Source: JAWBOW01 sp038825775 (GTDB lineage Archaea > Nanobdellota > Nanobdellia > Woesearchaeales > WAPY01). Taken from it: 54,034 bases of DNA. Both the position numbers and the translations under genes were made by a program. Location: contig JAWBOW010000001.1 in assembly GCA_038825775.1 (NCBI GenBank), positions 1 through 54,034 of the forward strand. Direction: 5' to 3'. Shown here one piece after another: positions 43,899 to 51,615 of this stretch (within the stretch, counting starts at the first letter, position 1; every line of letters begins with the position of its first letter). The notes beneath the pieces are model-generated. The model searched no databases, was not told the origin of the DNA, and saw nothing but the letters and a program-made list of their open reading frames with translations.

Positions 43899-44387
43899 TT
43901 ATTTTTGGATAAAATTAAAGATTGGTGTTGTTTTATCACTTATTAATTCTAAACTTTTAGCATCAAACTTTAAATTAATAACCTTAAATGTTTGAGTTAT
44001 AAATATGATATTCCAAATTATTCCATCTTGGTTTTGAAGAATCATTATTGTCTTATAAACATCATCTTTTGGGTATTTTTTCTTTTGGTAATCAGAAGCA
44101 ACATTTAAAGCATCATTAAGCTCTGAAACATCATTCAAGAATAACTGCTTCAACTCCTTTTTCTCCTTATTCATTATCTTGCTATCCTTAACAACCAAAA
44201 CATAATTCTTAGAATAACTAAAACTTGTTATTGTATTTTTTATTTTGTTATAATAATCAATTTGTATCTCGTTTGGCTTGTCAGACACATAAAAGAAACT
44301 CACCAAGTAATCATCCTTATTATTTGCTCTCCAATCCAAAAACTCTCTTGTTTTTTCAAGTTCTTTTAAAGAATCAAAAATTTTCAT
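43899..44387 (-). CDS. Hypothetical protein
   Basis: A 162-residue soluble protein beginning MKIFDSLKELEKTREFLDW. It is mixed alpha/beta, with a C-terminal beta-hairpin-like segment (IIWNIIFITQTFKVINLKFDAKSLEL split by turns) suggesting a small binding domain. No motif is recognised. ATG 44387 is preferred over the TTG two codons earlier. It diverges from the taw1 gene over about 90 bases of A/T-rich DNA that must hold both promoters. Confidence 0.6.
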   Translation of the reverse strand: MKIFDSLKELEKTREFLDWRANNKDDYLVSFFYVSDKPNEIQIDYYNKIKNTITSFSYSKNYVLVVKDSKIMNKEKKELKQLFLNDVSELNDALNVASDYQKKKYPKDDVYKTIMILQNQDGIIWNIIFITQTFKVINLKFDAKSLELISDKTTPIFNFIQK

Positions 44388-44477
44388 AACCAATTAAGAA
44401 TTTTATTTTTTATTATAAATCTTTTGTTTTTGATAAGATAATTTTTTAAACTATTAATAAAATCATTTTTTAACATA

Positions 44478-45449
44478 ATGAAAAAAAACAAAATCAACAT
44501 GGAGGATTTTAAGAAAACCCTAACAAAACAACATTATGGAATTGTAGGTAATCACAGTGCTGTAAAGATCTGCGAGTGGACTAAAAAATCCTTGCTTGAT
44601 AAGGATTTTTGTTACAAACAAAAATTTTATGGCATAAGATCGCATCTTTGCTGTCAAATGTCACCTGCACTTGGTTTTTGCAGCAATAAATGCTTGTTCT
44701 GTTGGAGGGCAATAGAATACACTCTTGATAATAAAATGAATTTTAAGGTTGACAATCCAGAAGAAATCATTAAGGGTTGTATTGAAGCTCAAAGAAAACT
44801 ATTGTCTGGTTTTGGTGGAAATCCAAAAGTTAATAAGAAAAAATTTTTTGAAGCACAAGAACCAATGCACTTTGCAATCTCTCTTACAGGAGAACCAACC
44901 ATTTATCCAAAACTTGATTTGTTAATAAAAAAACTGCATTCTTTGGGAAAAACAACATTTTTAGTAACAAATGGTTTATACCCAAAAGCCTTAAAGAATT
45001 TGGATGAGAAAGATGCTTTGCCAACACAACTTTACATTTCTTTAACAGCCCCTGATGAAAAAACATACTTTAAAGTTGATAGGCCTGTCTTTAAAGATGC
45101 TTGGAAGAGATTAAATAAAAGCTTAGAATTCATGAGTTCTGTGAAGGGAAAAACAAGGACTGTTGTTAGAATGACTGTGATAAGAGGTATTAACATGTTT
45201 AATCCAGAAGGTTATGCTTTGTTGTTGAAAAAAGCAAATCCTGATTTTTTAGAAGTTAAAGCTTACATGCATGTTGGTTTTTCAAGGAACAGATTAAAAA
45301 TTCAGAACATGCCAACCCATAAGGAAGTTAAAGAATTCGGAATAAATATTGGAGGACTTATTGATTACAAAATTGTTGATGAAAAGGAAAACAGCAGGGT
45401 CGTTTTGTTAATGAAAGAGGACTCTCCTGAGAGAATCATGAAGTTTTAG
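44478..45449 (+). CDS. taw1: tRNA 4-demethylwyosine synthase (Taw1/TYW1)
   Basis: A 323-residue radical-SAM enzyme. The radical-SAM cluster motif is CSNKCLFCWR near residues 67-76. An upstream set of cysteines (CEWTKKSL, CYKQKFYG, CCQMSP) provides the second iron-sulfur cluster. The typical segments FAISLTGEPTIYP, LVTNGLYP, LYISLTAPDEKTY and EVKAYMHVG are all present. The enzyme joins N1-methylguanosine-37 of tRNA-Phe and pyruvate to make the tricyclic base. The enzyme Trm5 for the first step and later wyosine genes are not in the window. It converges on csaA with only three bases between stops. Confidence 0.96.
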   Translation: MKKNKINMEDFKKTLTKQHYGIVGNHSAVKICEWTKKSLLDKDFCYKQKFYGIRSHLCCQMSPALGFCSNKCLFCWRAIEYTLDNKMNFKVDNPEEIIKGCIEAQRKLLSGFGGNPKVNKKKFFEAQEPMHFAISLTGEPTIYPKLDLLIKKLHSLGKTTFLVTNGLYPKALKNLDEKDALPTQLYISLTAPDEKTYFKVDRPVFKDAWKRLNKSLEFMSSVKGKTRTVVRMTVIRGINMFNPEGYALLLKKANPDFLEVKAYMHVGFSRNRLKIQNMPTHKEVKEFGINIGGLIDYKIVDEKENSRVVLLMKEDSPERIMKF

Positions 45450-45452
45450 TTT

Positions 45453-45782
45453 TTATAAAATTCTACAACCATTCGGAACTTTTCTTTCTGGTTGTAATAA
45501 AACAACTTCTTGGTTTTCAAGAACAACTCCTAAAATTAAACATTCAGAGATAAAATCAGCAATCTGCTTCTTTGGAAGATTAACAACAGCAATCACTTGT
45601 TTTCCAATAAGTTCTTCCTTAGAATAAAGTTTTGTTATTTGAGCACTTGATCTTTTTATTCCAAAAGAACCAAAATCAATTTCAAGCTTGTAAGAAGGAT
45701 TTTTTGCTTTTGGAAAATCCTCAACCTTTAATATTGTTCCAACACGAATTTCTAATTTTTCAAAATCTTGGTATGAGATCAT
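45453..45782 (-). CDS. csaA: CsaA-like tRNA-binding OB-fold protein
   Basis: A 109-residue OB-fold protein related to the tRNA-binding domain of methionyl-tRNA synthetase. The pattern DFEKLEIRVGTILKVEDF, YKLEIDFGSFGIKRSSAQIT, IGKQVIAVVNLPKKQIADF and SECLILGVV is that of CsaA, a dimeric export-related chaperone or tRNA binder. Length is exactly that of the family. It is the last gene in a leftward set that includes ferredoxin and eS1. Confidence 0.92.
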   Translation of the reverse strand: MISYQDFEKLEIRVGTILKVEDFPKAKNPSYKLEIDFGSFGIKRSSAQITKLYSKEELIGKQVIAVVNLPKKQIADFISECLILGVVLENQEVVLLQPERKVPNGCRIL

Positions 45783-45802
45783 AAATTAAAAAAATTTTTT
45801 GG

Positions 45803-45988
45803 TTAATCATCAACAACCTTTATTGCTTGCTCAGGGCATTGGACTTCACAAGCTCTGCAGCCAATACAAGCTTTTGGATTTTTAACCACAACCTTATTGT
45901 TTTCTTTTGCAAAAACATTCATTGGACAAATCTCGACGCAAACAAAGTTTGACTTGCACTTCTTATAATCAACAACTGGATGACTCAT
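45803..45988 (-). CDS. Small two-cluster ferredoxin
   Basis: A 61-residue ferredoxin. The C-terminal cluster motif is complete (CIGCRACEVQCP). The N-terminal one reads CKSNFVCVEICP, spaced C-x5-C-x3-CP, where an Asn replaces the second cysteine. This pattern resembles CIGDGACVEVCP of archaeal 7-Fe ferredoxins, so a 3Fe-4S plus 4Fe-4S protein is likely. AGGAGGTG precedes its ATG by a few bases, a strong ribosome binding site. It lies between csaA and eS1 on the same strand. Confidence 0.85.
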   Translation of the reverse strand: MSHPVVDYKKCKSNFVCVEICPMNVFAKENNKVVVKNPKACIGCRACEVQCPEQAIKVVDD

Positions 45989-46034
45989 AAAAAAAACACC
46001 TCCTGAATTTTATTCTTAAATTCAATTCATAAAA

Positions 46035-46751
46035 TTATTTATTCTCTTCCAGAACAACTTTTTGATCTTGGTCTTCTGCCTCAACCTCTTTATTCAACTC
46101 TTCCTCCTCAAACTTTTCCTTTGACTTTGACTTCTTCTTCCTTTCTTGAGAATCCTCTTCTTTTATCTCAATCTTTGTCGGTTTTGACTTTGTAATCTCA
46201 AACATTCTTATCTCAAACGTTTTTATAGGATAAATCTTTGAGAGCTCTGCTCTCAAACCCTCTTGAAGCTTGTGACTTACGAGATTTGCTGCAAAATCAT
46301 CAAAACTCATCTCTTTTATTTGCTTGAACAACAACTCCCTTATCTTTGATCTCAAGCGTTTTTCAACAACTCCCTTTGTTCTAAAAGCTGTTATGACTAA
46401 TGGTTTTATCCTTAAAGGTATATTGTCCTTTGTTATTATAACAAAAGAATCGTCAAGCTTGTTCTTTCTTCTGCTAACAAACCTCTTAACAGCAGGCGGT
46501 GTTATTTCATAACCAACAAAATTTGTTTTTGCCCTCTTGTTTTGAACATCATAAATCTTAAACTTAACATTAACACCTTGTAACTTTATATTCCTTGTAA
46601 TTTCAGATAATGCTATAACTACTGTTCTTCCAATAAGCTTGTTAGGAGAATCAGCTGTTACTTCTCCAACAATTACATTCTTGAATTGTTTTGGAGCTTC
46701 AACCTCATACCATTCCTTTGTTATTACTTTTGCAGTTTGTTTTTTAGTCAT
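46035..46751 (-). CDS. rps3ae: Small-subunit ribosomal protein eS1 (S3Ae)
   Basis: A 238-residue eS1 protein. Typical segments are KEWYEVEAPKQFKNVIVGE near the start, GRTVVIALSEITRNIKLQG, FVGYEITPPAVKRFVSRRK, and GVVEKRLRSKIRELLFKQI. The C-terminal 45 residues form a low-complexity Lys/Glu-rich tail (KKKSKSKEKFEEEELN), longer than usual in archaea. It is probably disordered. The gene is read leftward, 46 bases ahead of the ferredoxin gene. Confidence 0.93.
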   Translation of the reverse strand: MTKKQTAKVITKEWYEVEAPKQFKNVIVGEVTADSPNKLIGRTVVIALSEITRNIKLQGVNVKFKIYDVQNKRAKTNFVGYEITPPAVKRFVSRRKNKLDDSFVIITKDNIPLRIKPLVITAFRTKGVVEKRLRSKIRELLFKQIKEMSFDDFAANLVSHKLQEGLRAELSKIYPIKTFEIRMFEITKSKPTKIEIKEEDSQERKKKSKSKEKFEEEELNKEVEAEDQDQKVVLEENK

Positions 46752-46805
46752 ACTTATACCAAGGATTTATGGATGGTTTAAAAATTTTTCTTTTTTGTTC
46801 TTTGC

Positions 46806-48272
46806 TTATTGCTTTTTGTTTGTGTTATCATGATTATTATTTTCATTAACAAAAATCTTTTTGTAGTTTCCATTCTGAAGCGTGTGCTTTATATTCTTTA
46901 TTGTTGTGATTGGAAATGTTATTAAAGAGTTTATTGGTTCTCTAATTATCAAATCAACAATCATTTCTTTCTTTGGAAGCTCTTCAAGGGTCCTAACTTC
47001 CTTAATCTTTCTCAAAAAGTATGCTGAAACTAAAAACCTTGTCAAGAAAGATATTAAGAAAACAACTTGATAGTTTGAACTAAAAACCCCTCTAAAAATT
47101 GGTGCTTGAACATTAACTCTGCCAAGCAAGAATGCTCCAATCATCACCCCAAAAAAAACTCCAACTCCCTTAAAAAAATTAGAATATGAAACGCATCTTG
47201 CCCTTCTTTGAGGAGTAACCGCATCATAAACAAAGTTTGAAGCGCTTAAATCAAAGCCGCCCCATGCAACCCCACCAATTATTTGAACCAATAATAAATA
47301 ATAAAAGTTGCTTGAAAAAATCCAAAGTAATGGATAAAGAGGAACTAAAAAACCACAAATTGTTAATACTTTCTTGTTGCCATAAATATCAGAATATTTT
47401 CCCCAATAAGTCATTATCAAATAAGAGGTTAGCGTGTGTGTTGCGTTTAAAATTATGAATGTGAAGTAATTGAATTTTAAAACAGTAAGCATGTAAATGC
47501 TAAAGTATGGTGAAGCAATTGCTACTGCAATCATCATAAAGAACAAGTATAGAACAAAAGTTCCAAAATTATTATAATACATTCTTTTTATGAATTGCAA
47601 TAAGCTGAAATACCATTCCTTGCTTACATTGTATTCTGGCTCATAAATCAATCTCATATAGTATAAACTCACTAACCTTGCTATTGATGCTATTAAGAAT
47701 AGAATTGCAAATCCCAATAATGAGTGAACACTTGATATTTTGTTAAGAAAAAAACCTGCAATCAGTGAGGTTGTGAATGCTGTAAAACCAGCTATTGCGT
47801 TTCTCCTGCCAAAGAAAAAACCGCCTTGTTTTTTATCAACTATATCTCCCAATATGCTCGACCAAGGCGGTATTAGGAAATTTCCTGAAAAAGCATACAA
47901 AGCAAACAAAAATATTGTTAGGTAAATGCTCTTCCAAAAAAGAACGTTTAAAACCATTGGAACCCAAATCAAACTTTGAGTTAGTATTGAGTAAAGAATT
48001 ATTTTCTTTCTCTTTTTTGTAAAATCTGTTATGTCAGTGCTTATAACCTGCGAGATTGAACCTATTAAGTTGCTCAGTGATGTTAATAAACCAACTTGAA
48101 AGTTTGTTGCTCCTAATTTGATTATAAAAGCAGAAACAAAGGATTCTCCACAACCAACCATTACTGAATTAGCACTTGCTTCTTTTATGCTGTATTTTAA
48201 ACTCTTTTTAATTAACTCTTTTTTTGATTCTAATTTGTTCTCTTCCGCTTTCTTTTCTTTTTTCGAATCCAC
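46806..48272 (-). CDS. MFS transporter
   Basis: A 488-residue membrane protein with a charged N-terminal extension (about residues 1-35) and roughly 12 hydrophobic segments. The cytoplasmic loop after helix 2 reads DITDFTKKRKKIILYS, matching the MFS motif, and YWGKYSDIYGNKKVL gives its second-half counterpart. The start is GTG 48272, placed by AGGGTG plus a T-rich spacer. The in-frame TTG at 48287 lies before that site. The substrate cannot be told. Overlapping palindromes just downstream of its TATA box (48297-48328) suggest repression by a ligand-sensing regulator. Confidence 0.85.
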   Translation of the reverse strand: MDSKKEKKAEENKLESKKELIKKSLKYSIKEASANSVMVGCGESFVSAFIIKLGATNFQVGLLTSLSNLIGSISQVISTDITDFTKKRKKIILYSILTQSLIWVPMVLNVLFWKSIYLTIFLFALYAFSGNFLIPPWSSILGDIVDKKQGGFFFGRRNAIAGFTAFTTSLIAGFFLNKISSVHSLLGFAILFLIASIARLVSLYYMRLIYEPEYNVSKEWYFSLLQFIKRMYYNNFGTFVLYLFFMMIAVAIASPYFSIYMLTVLKFNYFTFIILNATHTLTSYLIMTYWGKYSDIYGNKKVLTICGFLVPLYPLLWIFSSNFYYLLLVQIIGGVAWGGFDLSASNFVYDAVTPQRRARCVSYSNFFKGVGVFFGVMIGAFLLGRVNVQAPIFRGVFSSNYQVVFLISFLTRFLVSAYFLRKIKEVRTLEELPKKEMIVDLIIREPINSLITFPITTIKNIKHTLQNGNYKKIFVNENNNHDNTNKKQ

Positions 48273-48296
48273 AAAAAACACCCTCAAAATTGTATT

Positions 48297-48328
48297 TTAG
48301 TATATTAATTTATATACTGATATACTAA
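48297..48328 (-). promoter_or_regulatory. Palindromic operator of the MFS transporter gene
   Basis: Read leftward, TTAGTATAT and ATATACTAA form a perfect 9-base inverted repeat separated by 14 bases. A third AGTATAT half-site lies between them. The element is immediately downstream of the TATA box (TATTTAAATA, about 48331-48342) and covers the expected transcription start, the usual place for an archaeal repressor site. Confidence 0.6.
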
Positions 48329-48604
48329 CTTATTTAAATATTTTTCTGTGCTTAAAAATAATAAATTAAAAAATAACAAAGAGAGAATAAAGCATAAAAA
48401 GAATAAATTAAAACAAAAAAAGAAAAAATCCTTTAATTATTAAAAAACAATTCTAAAAAACAAAAAGATCATTTATTTTTAAAAAAATCATTAATAAAAA
48501 ATAAAAATAAAAAAACAAAAAATAATTCTCAAAACAAAAAAATTTAATCAAAAACTTTAAAGAAAAACTTAGAAAAACTTAAAGATAAAAAGTTTATAAA
48601 ATTC

Positions 48605-49327
48605 TTACTTCTTACCACCTGGTTTTTCTTTTTGCTCTTCAGGCAACAACTCCTTAATAATCTCCTCAGGAATCTTTGCATCACGTAATCTTGACCTTAT
48701 AAAAGATGGTTCCTTACCAGTATATTGTGCCATAATTTCTTTTGCTTTCTTTGTAAGCTCTTCATGACGTTTCTTGATCTCCTCACTAAGTTTTCTCTTT
48801 TCCTCTTCCAATGCCCTTAATTCCTCTGCTGAGAGTTCTGTTTTCTCAAGTTCTATTTCCTGCTTGAAAGCTCCATTATCAATATCCTTTAATATTTCCT
48901 TATAATTTTTTCCCTCAATCAAAACACCCATAGAACCAGCAGTTCCTATTACTTCTTTAACAGCATCCTTCATGCTCTTGCCCAATAAAGAATCACGCTT
49001 CATCTTTGCAATCTTAATCACTTGCTCAATCCTCAAATCAGCGACCTTCTCTGCCAAAGGATTAGAAGAGCCCTTCTCAACACCAGCTTCTTTGAGAATA
49101 AGCTGAGATGTTGGTGGGGTTCCAACCTCAATCTCAAACTTTTTTGTTTCAACATCAACAATGACCTTTACAGGAACCTGCATTCCTTTAAAACTCTCTG
49201 TTTTTTTGTTTATCTCTGAAACAACCATTCCAATATTCACTCCCAAAGGTCCTAGAGCAGGTCCTAATGGTGGTGCTGCTGTTGCTTTTCCACCTTCCAC
49301 TAAAACTTGAATTTTCTCCTTAGGCAT
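48605..49327 (-). CDS. rpl11: Large-subunit ribosomal protein uL11 with long C-terminal extension
   Basis: A 240-residue protein. Residues 1-160 are a normal uL11: VEGGKATAAPPLGPALGPLGV split over the N-terminal domain, then PPTSQLILKEAG and the RNA-binding C-terminal domain (RIEQVIKIAKMKRDSL, VIGTAGSMGVLIEGK). Residues about 160-240 are an additional acidic/basic helical coiled coil plus a small helical domain (EPSFIRSRLRDAKIPEEIIKELLPEE). Archaeal uL11 is usually about 160-165 residues. The extra part must project from the GTPase stalk base. It reads leftward and diverges from the FKBP gene. Confidence 0.93.
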   Translation of the reverse strand: MPKEKIQVLVEGGKATAAPPLGPALGPLGVNIGMVVSEINKKTESFKGMQVPVKVIVDVETKKFEIEVGTPPTSQLILKEAGVEKGSSNPLAEKVADLRIEQVIKIAKMKRDSLLGKSMKDAVKEVIGTAGSMGVLIEGKNYKEILKDIDNGAFKQEIELEKTELSAEELRALEEEKRKLSEEIKKRHEELTKKAKEIMAQYTGKEPSFIRSRLRDAKIPEEIIKELLPEEQKEKPGGKK

Positions 49328-49432
49328 ACGAGAAAAAAGGATTTTTGTTTTTATTTATAAAACTTTTGTTTTGCAAAAAAGAGAAAATTTTATAAACAAA
49401 CCAAAAAGATTTTTTTCAAAAACGGTGATTTT

Positions 49433-50074
49433 ATGAAAGAGGTTATTGAAAATGGGGATTTTATAGAATTGGACTTTACAGGTTTTGTTGAAAACACTGG
49501 AGAGGTTTTTGACACAACTTTAAAAGAAGATGCTAAGAAAGCAGGAATTTATGACGAGAAAGTTGTTTATGAGCCGATTGTTGCAAAAATTGGCAGCAAT
49601 CAATTATTAAAGGGCTTGGAAGAATTCTTAATTGGAAAGAAGATTGGAAGTTATGAAATTATTTTAGAACCTGAAAAGGCATTTGGCAAGAGAGATCCTA
49701 AACTTTTAAAGTTAATCTCTGCAAAAAATTTTATTAAAAACAAGATAGAACCAATCCCAGGACTAAGGGTTAATATTGATGGTATTCTAGGAACAATCGT
49801 TTCTGTAAGTTCTAACAGGGTGATGGTTGATTTTAACCATCCTTTGGCTGGAAAGAGAATAAAGTATAAAATTATTGTTAGGAAAATTTTAGAAAATGAT
49901 GAAGAGAAGATAAGAGCAATTGTAAAACAAATAATTGGAAAAGAACCGGAGAAGATTTCTATTAGGGATAAAAAAGCAATTATAAAGATTGAAAAGAAAT
50001 TTTCAGAATTAGAACCATTAATAAAAGATGAATTGTTAAAGATCAACTTTGAAGCAGAGTTTGAAAAGGAATAA
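49433..50074 (+). CDS. FKBP-type peptidyl-prolyl isomerase (SlyD-like)
   Basis: A 213-residue isomerase starting MKEVIENGDFIELDFTGFVENTGEVFDTT. It contains the FKBP core split by an insert-in-flap domain, with GLEEFLIGKKIGSYEIILEP near residue 60 and FNHPLAGKRIKYKI near 140, as in archaeal long FKBPs. A C-terminal extension of about 60 residues is mostly helical. The family helps protein folding in the cytosol. ACGGTGA before ATG 49433 is the ribosome binding site. It converges on the AAA ATPase gene. Confidence 0.9.
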   Translation: MKEVIENGDFIELDFTGFVENTGEVFDTTLKEDAKKAGIYDEKVVYEPIVAKIGSNQLLKGLEEFLIGKKIGSYEIILEPEKAFGKRDPKLLKLISAKNFIKNKIEPIPGLRVNIDGILGTIVSVSSNRVMVDFNHPLAGKRIKYKIIVRKILENDEEKIRAIVKQIIGKEPEKISIRDKKAIIKIEKKFSELEPLIKDELLKINFEAEFEKE

Positions 50075-50089
50075 AATCTTAAAATAATA

Positions 50090-50145
50090 ACATTATGATG
50101 TAATTATTTTTTATGAATAAGGACATTGTAATGTAATTATTTTTG
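50090..50145. repeat. Paired 33-bp repeat, left boundary of the ATPase gene
   Basis: Two copies of a unit starting ACATTnnnATGTAATTATT are at 50090 and 50123, a period of 33 bases. The second copy runs through the stop codon of the ATPase gene. Each unit contains a short inverted repeat (for example ACATT-GT-AATGT). The same pair recurs at 51445 and 51478 on the other side of the gene, in the same orientation. Confidence 0.8.
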
Positions 50146-51405
50146 TATTAAAAGCCACTTCCAAATAGGAACCACTCTAATCTCGTCAATAATTTTTTCT
50201 TCTTCTAAATCTATAATAAAAACATCCTTAACCTTTGATTTAAACTTTAAAACAAATTTTTTTAGTTGTGAAACCTCGTTAGCATTCAATTTGACCTCAA
50301 CACCAATTATTTTTGTATTTTCTTCTAACAAAAAATCAACTTCAAAAGAATTCCTGAAAAAAAACCTTGCTTCAGAATGAACAAGAACAACGTTCTCAAT
50401 TATTTTTGGAAGAATATCATTGAAATTAGGGTTTAATGCAAAGATCAAGTTTGGTGTTGCAAAATAAGCCTTTTTTAGTTTTCTATAACTTGCAATTTGA
50501 CTTTCACGATAATTAAAAACAAACTTTACCAACAAAGAAAATTCTAAATACTCAAAATAATTAGCTATTGTCCTCTTATCTCTGCCCAAATCCTCTGCTA
50601 ACCTTTCAAAATTCACAAGCATTCCAGGATTCCTTGCAATAATATAAATCAATTTTTTTAGAAGCTCAACATCCTTAATGTAAAGTTCTTCTAAAATATC
50701 CTTATAAATTATCCTTTCAACAACAGATTCTAAGAGGTATCTTCTAGCAAACTCCTCATCCTCCTCAAAAACTAACTCAGGAAACATCCCAAACTTTACG
50801 AACTTATAGAATAAAGGCATTAATTCTCTCTTCCACAAGTTTATATTCTTCTTAATACTTTTTAAGTCCTTACCAAGCATTTCTAAAAACTCTTCAAAAC
50901 TTAAAGGTTTAAGCAAAAAATCAATAATTCTCCCTGATAAACTTTCTCTAGATTTTTTCCTAAGTTTTAGAGAAGCAGAGCTGGAAATAAAAAACTTTAT
51001 TTTTGGGTATAAATCATAATAAACCTTTAACTTGTTTTCCCAATCATCAACCTTTTGTATTTCATCAAAGAAAACATAAATCTTATTATCAATTTCATCA
51101 AAAGTTTTATTCAAAACATTCTTCTGATAAAATTCTAAAACCTCCTTAACATCAAAAGTTTTCTCGTCAAAAGAAAAAAACAGGATGTTTTTTGGATTAT
51201 TATTTTTTAATAATTCATCAATTATTTGTAAGAGCAGAGTTGTTTTTCCAACCCTTCTTAAACCATAAATCATTACTATTTGCCTCTTTTTAATATACTT
51301 TTGAACTTCAAAATAAAGTTTTCTCTTATAAGGTTTTAATAGTTCCTTCCTAACACTACCAGTAGTCCACCATGTGTTAAACCTTTCCAAATCTTCTAAA
51401 AACAT
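50137..51405 (-). CDS. AAA ATPase with DUF4143-type C-terminal domain
   Basis: A 422-residue ATPase of the AAA_14/DUF4143 group, common in archaea and of unclear role. The P-loop GLRRVGKTT is at residues 48-56, Walker B KIYVFFDEIQ near 107-116, a sensor-like ISSSAS near 142, and FLLKPLSFEEF near 168. The C-terminal part contains a winged-helix-like segment (about 260-300) and then a PD-(D/E)XK-like region (EVDFLLEENTKIIGVEVKLN), typical of DUF4143. The ORF is bounded on both sides by paired 33-bp repeats. Such genes are often multicopy and are thought to move as cassettes. Confidence 0.88.
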   Translation of the reverse strand: MFLEDLERFNTWWTTGSVRKELLKPYKRKLYFEVQKYIKKRQIVMIYGLRRVGKTTLLLQIIDELLKNNNPKNILFFSFDEKTFDVKEVLEFYQKNVLNKTFDEIDNKIYVFFDEIQKVDDWENKLKVYYDLYPKIKFFISSSASLKLRKKSRESLSGRIIDFLLKPLSFEEFLEMLGKDLKSIKKNINLWKRELMPLFYKFVKFGMFPELVFEEDEEFARRYLLESVVERIIYKDILEELYIKDVELLKKLIYIIARNPGMLVNFERLAEDLGRDKRTIANYFEYLEFSLLVKFVFNYRESQIASYRKLKKAYFATPNLIFALNPNFNDILPKIIENVVLVHSEARFFFRNSFEVDFLLEENTKIIGVEVKLNANEVSQLKKFVLKFKSKVKDVFIIDLEEEKIIDEIRVVPIWKWLLIQK

Positions 51406-51444
51406 AATGATAAAAGAAACAAAAACTAGTATATAAATTTTATG

Positions 51445-51502
51445 ACATTACAATGTAATTATTTTTTATAAATAATAACATTATGATGTAATTATTTCTA
51501 TG
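51445..51502. repeat. Paired 33-bp repeat, right boundary of the ATPase gene
   Basis: Two units starting ACATT at 51445 and 51478 match those at 50090 and 50123, with the same orientation and 33-base period. The units read ACATTACAATGTAATTATTT and ACATTATGATGTAATTATTT. The pair lies 40-95 bases upstream of the ATPase start and so could also act as an operator. Confidence 0.8.
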
Positions 51503-51533
51503 TTCATATTTTAACGCTAAAAAATAATAATGT

Positions 51534-51571
51534 TACTTATAAGTAGTTACAACAGCAAGCTTTATATATAA
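51534..51571 (+). promoter_or_regulatory. Promoter of the large stalk-domain protein, with a 12-bp palindrome
   Basis: The perfect palindrome TACTTATAAGTA (51534-51545) lies just before a TATA box TTTATATATAAG (51561-51571). The gene starts 45 bases further on. The palindrome is positioned where archaeal activators or the TFB-recognition region bind, so a regulatory role is plausible. Confidence 0.5.
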
Positions 51572-51615
51572 GTTATTCTTTACTAATAGCATAAATAAAT
51601 TAGAGGTGGGTTTTT

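Noticed and set aside
50090..51502. CRISPR-like array
   Set aside because: Only two units on each side, no constant spacer length beyond the pair, and a gene lies between; no cas genes are present.
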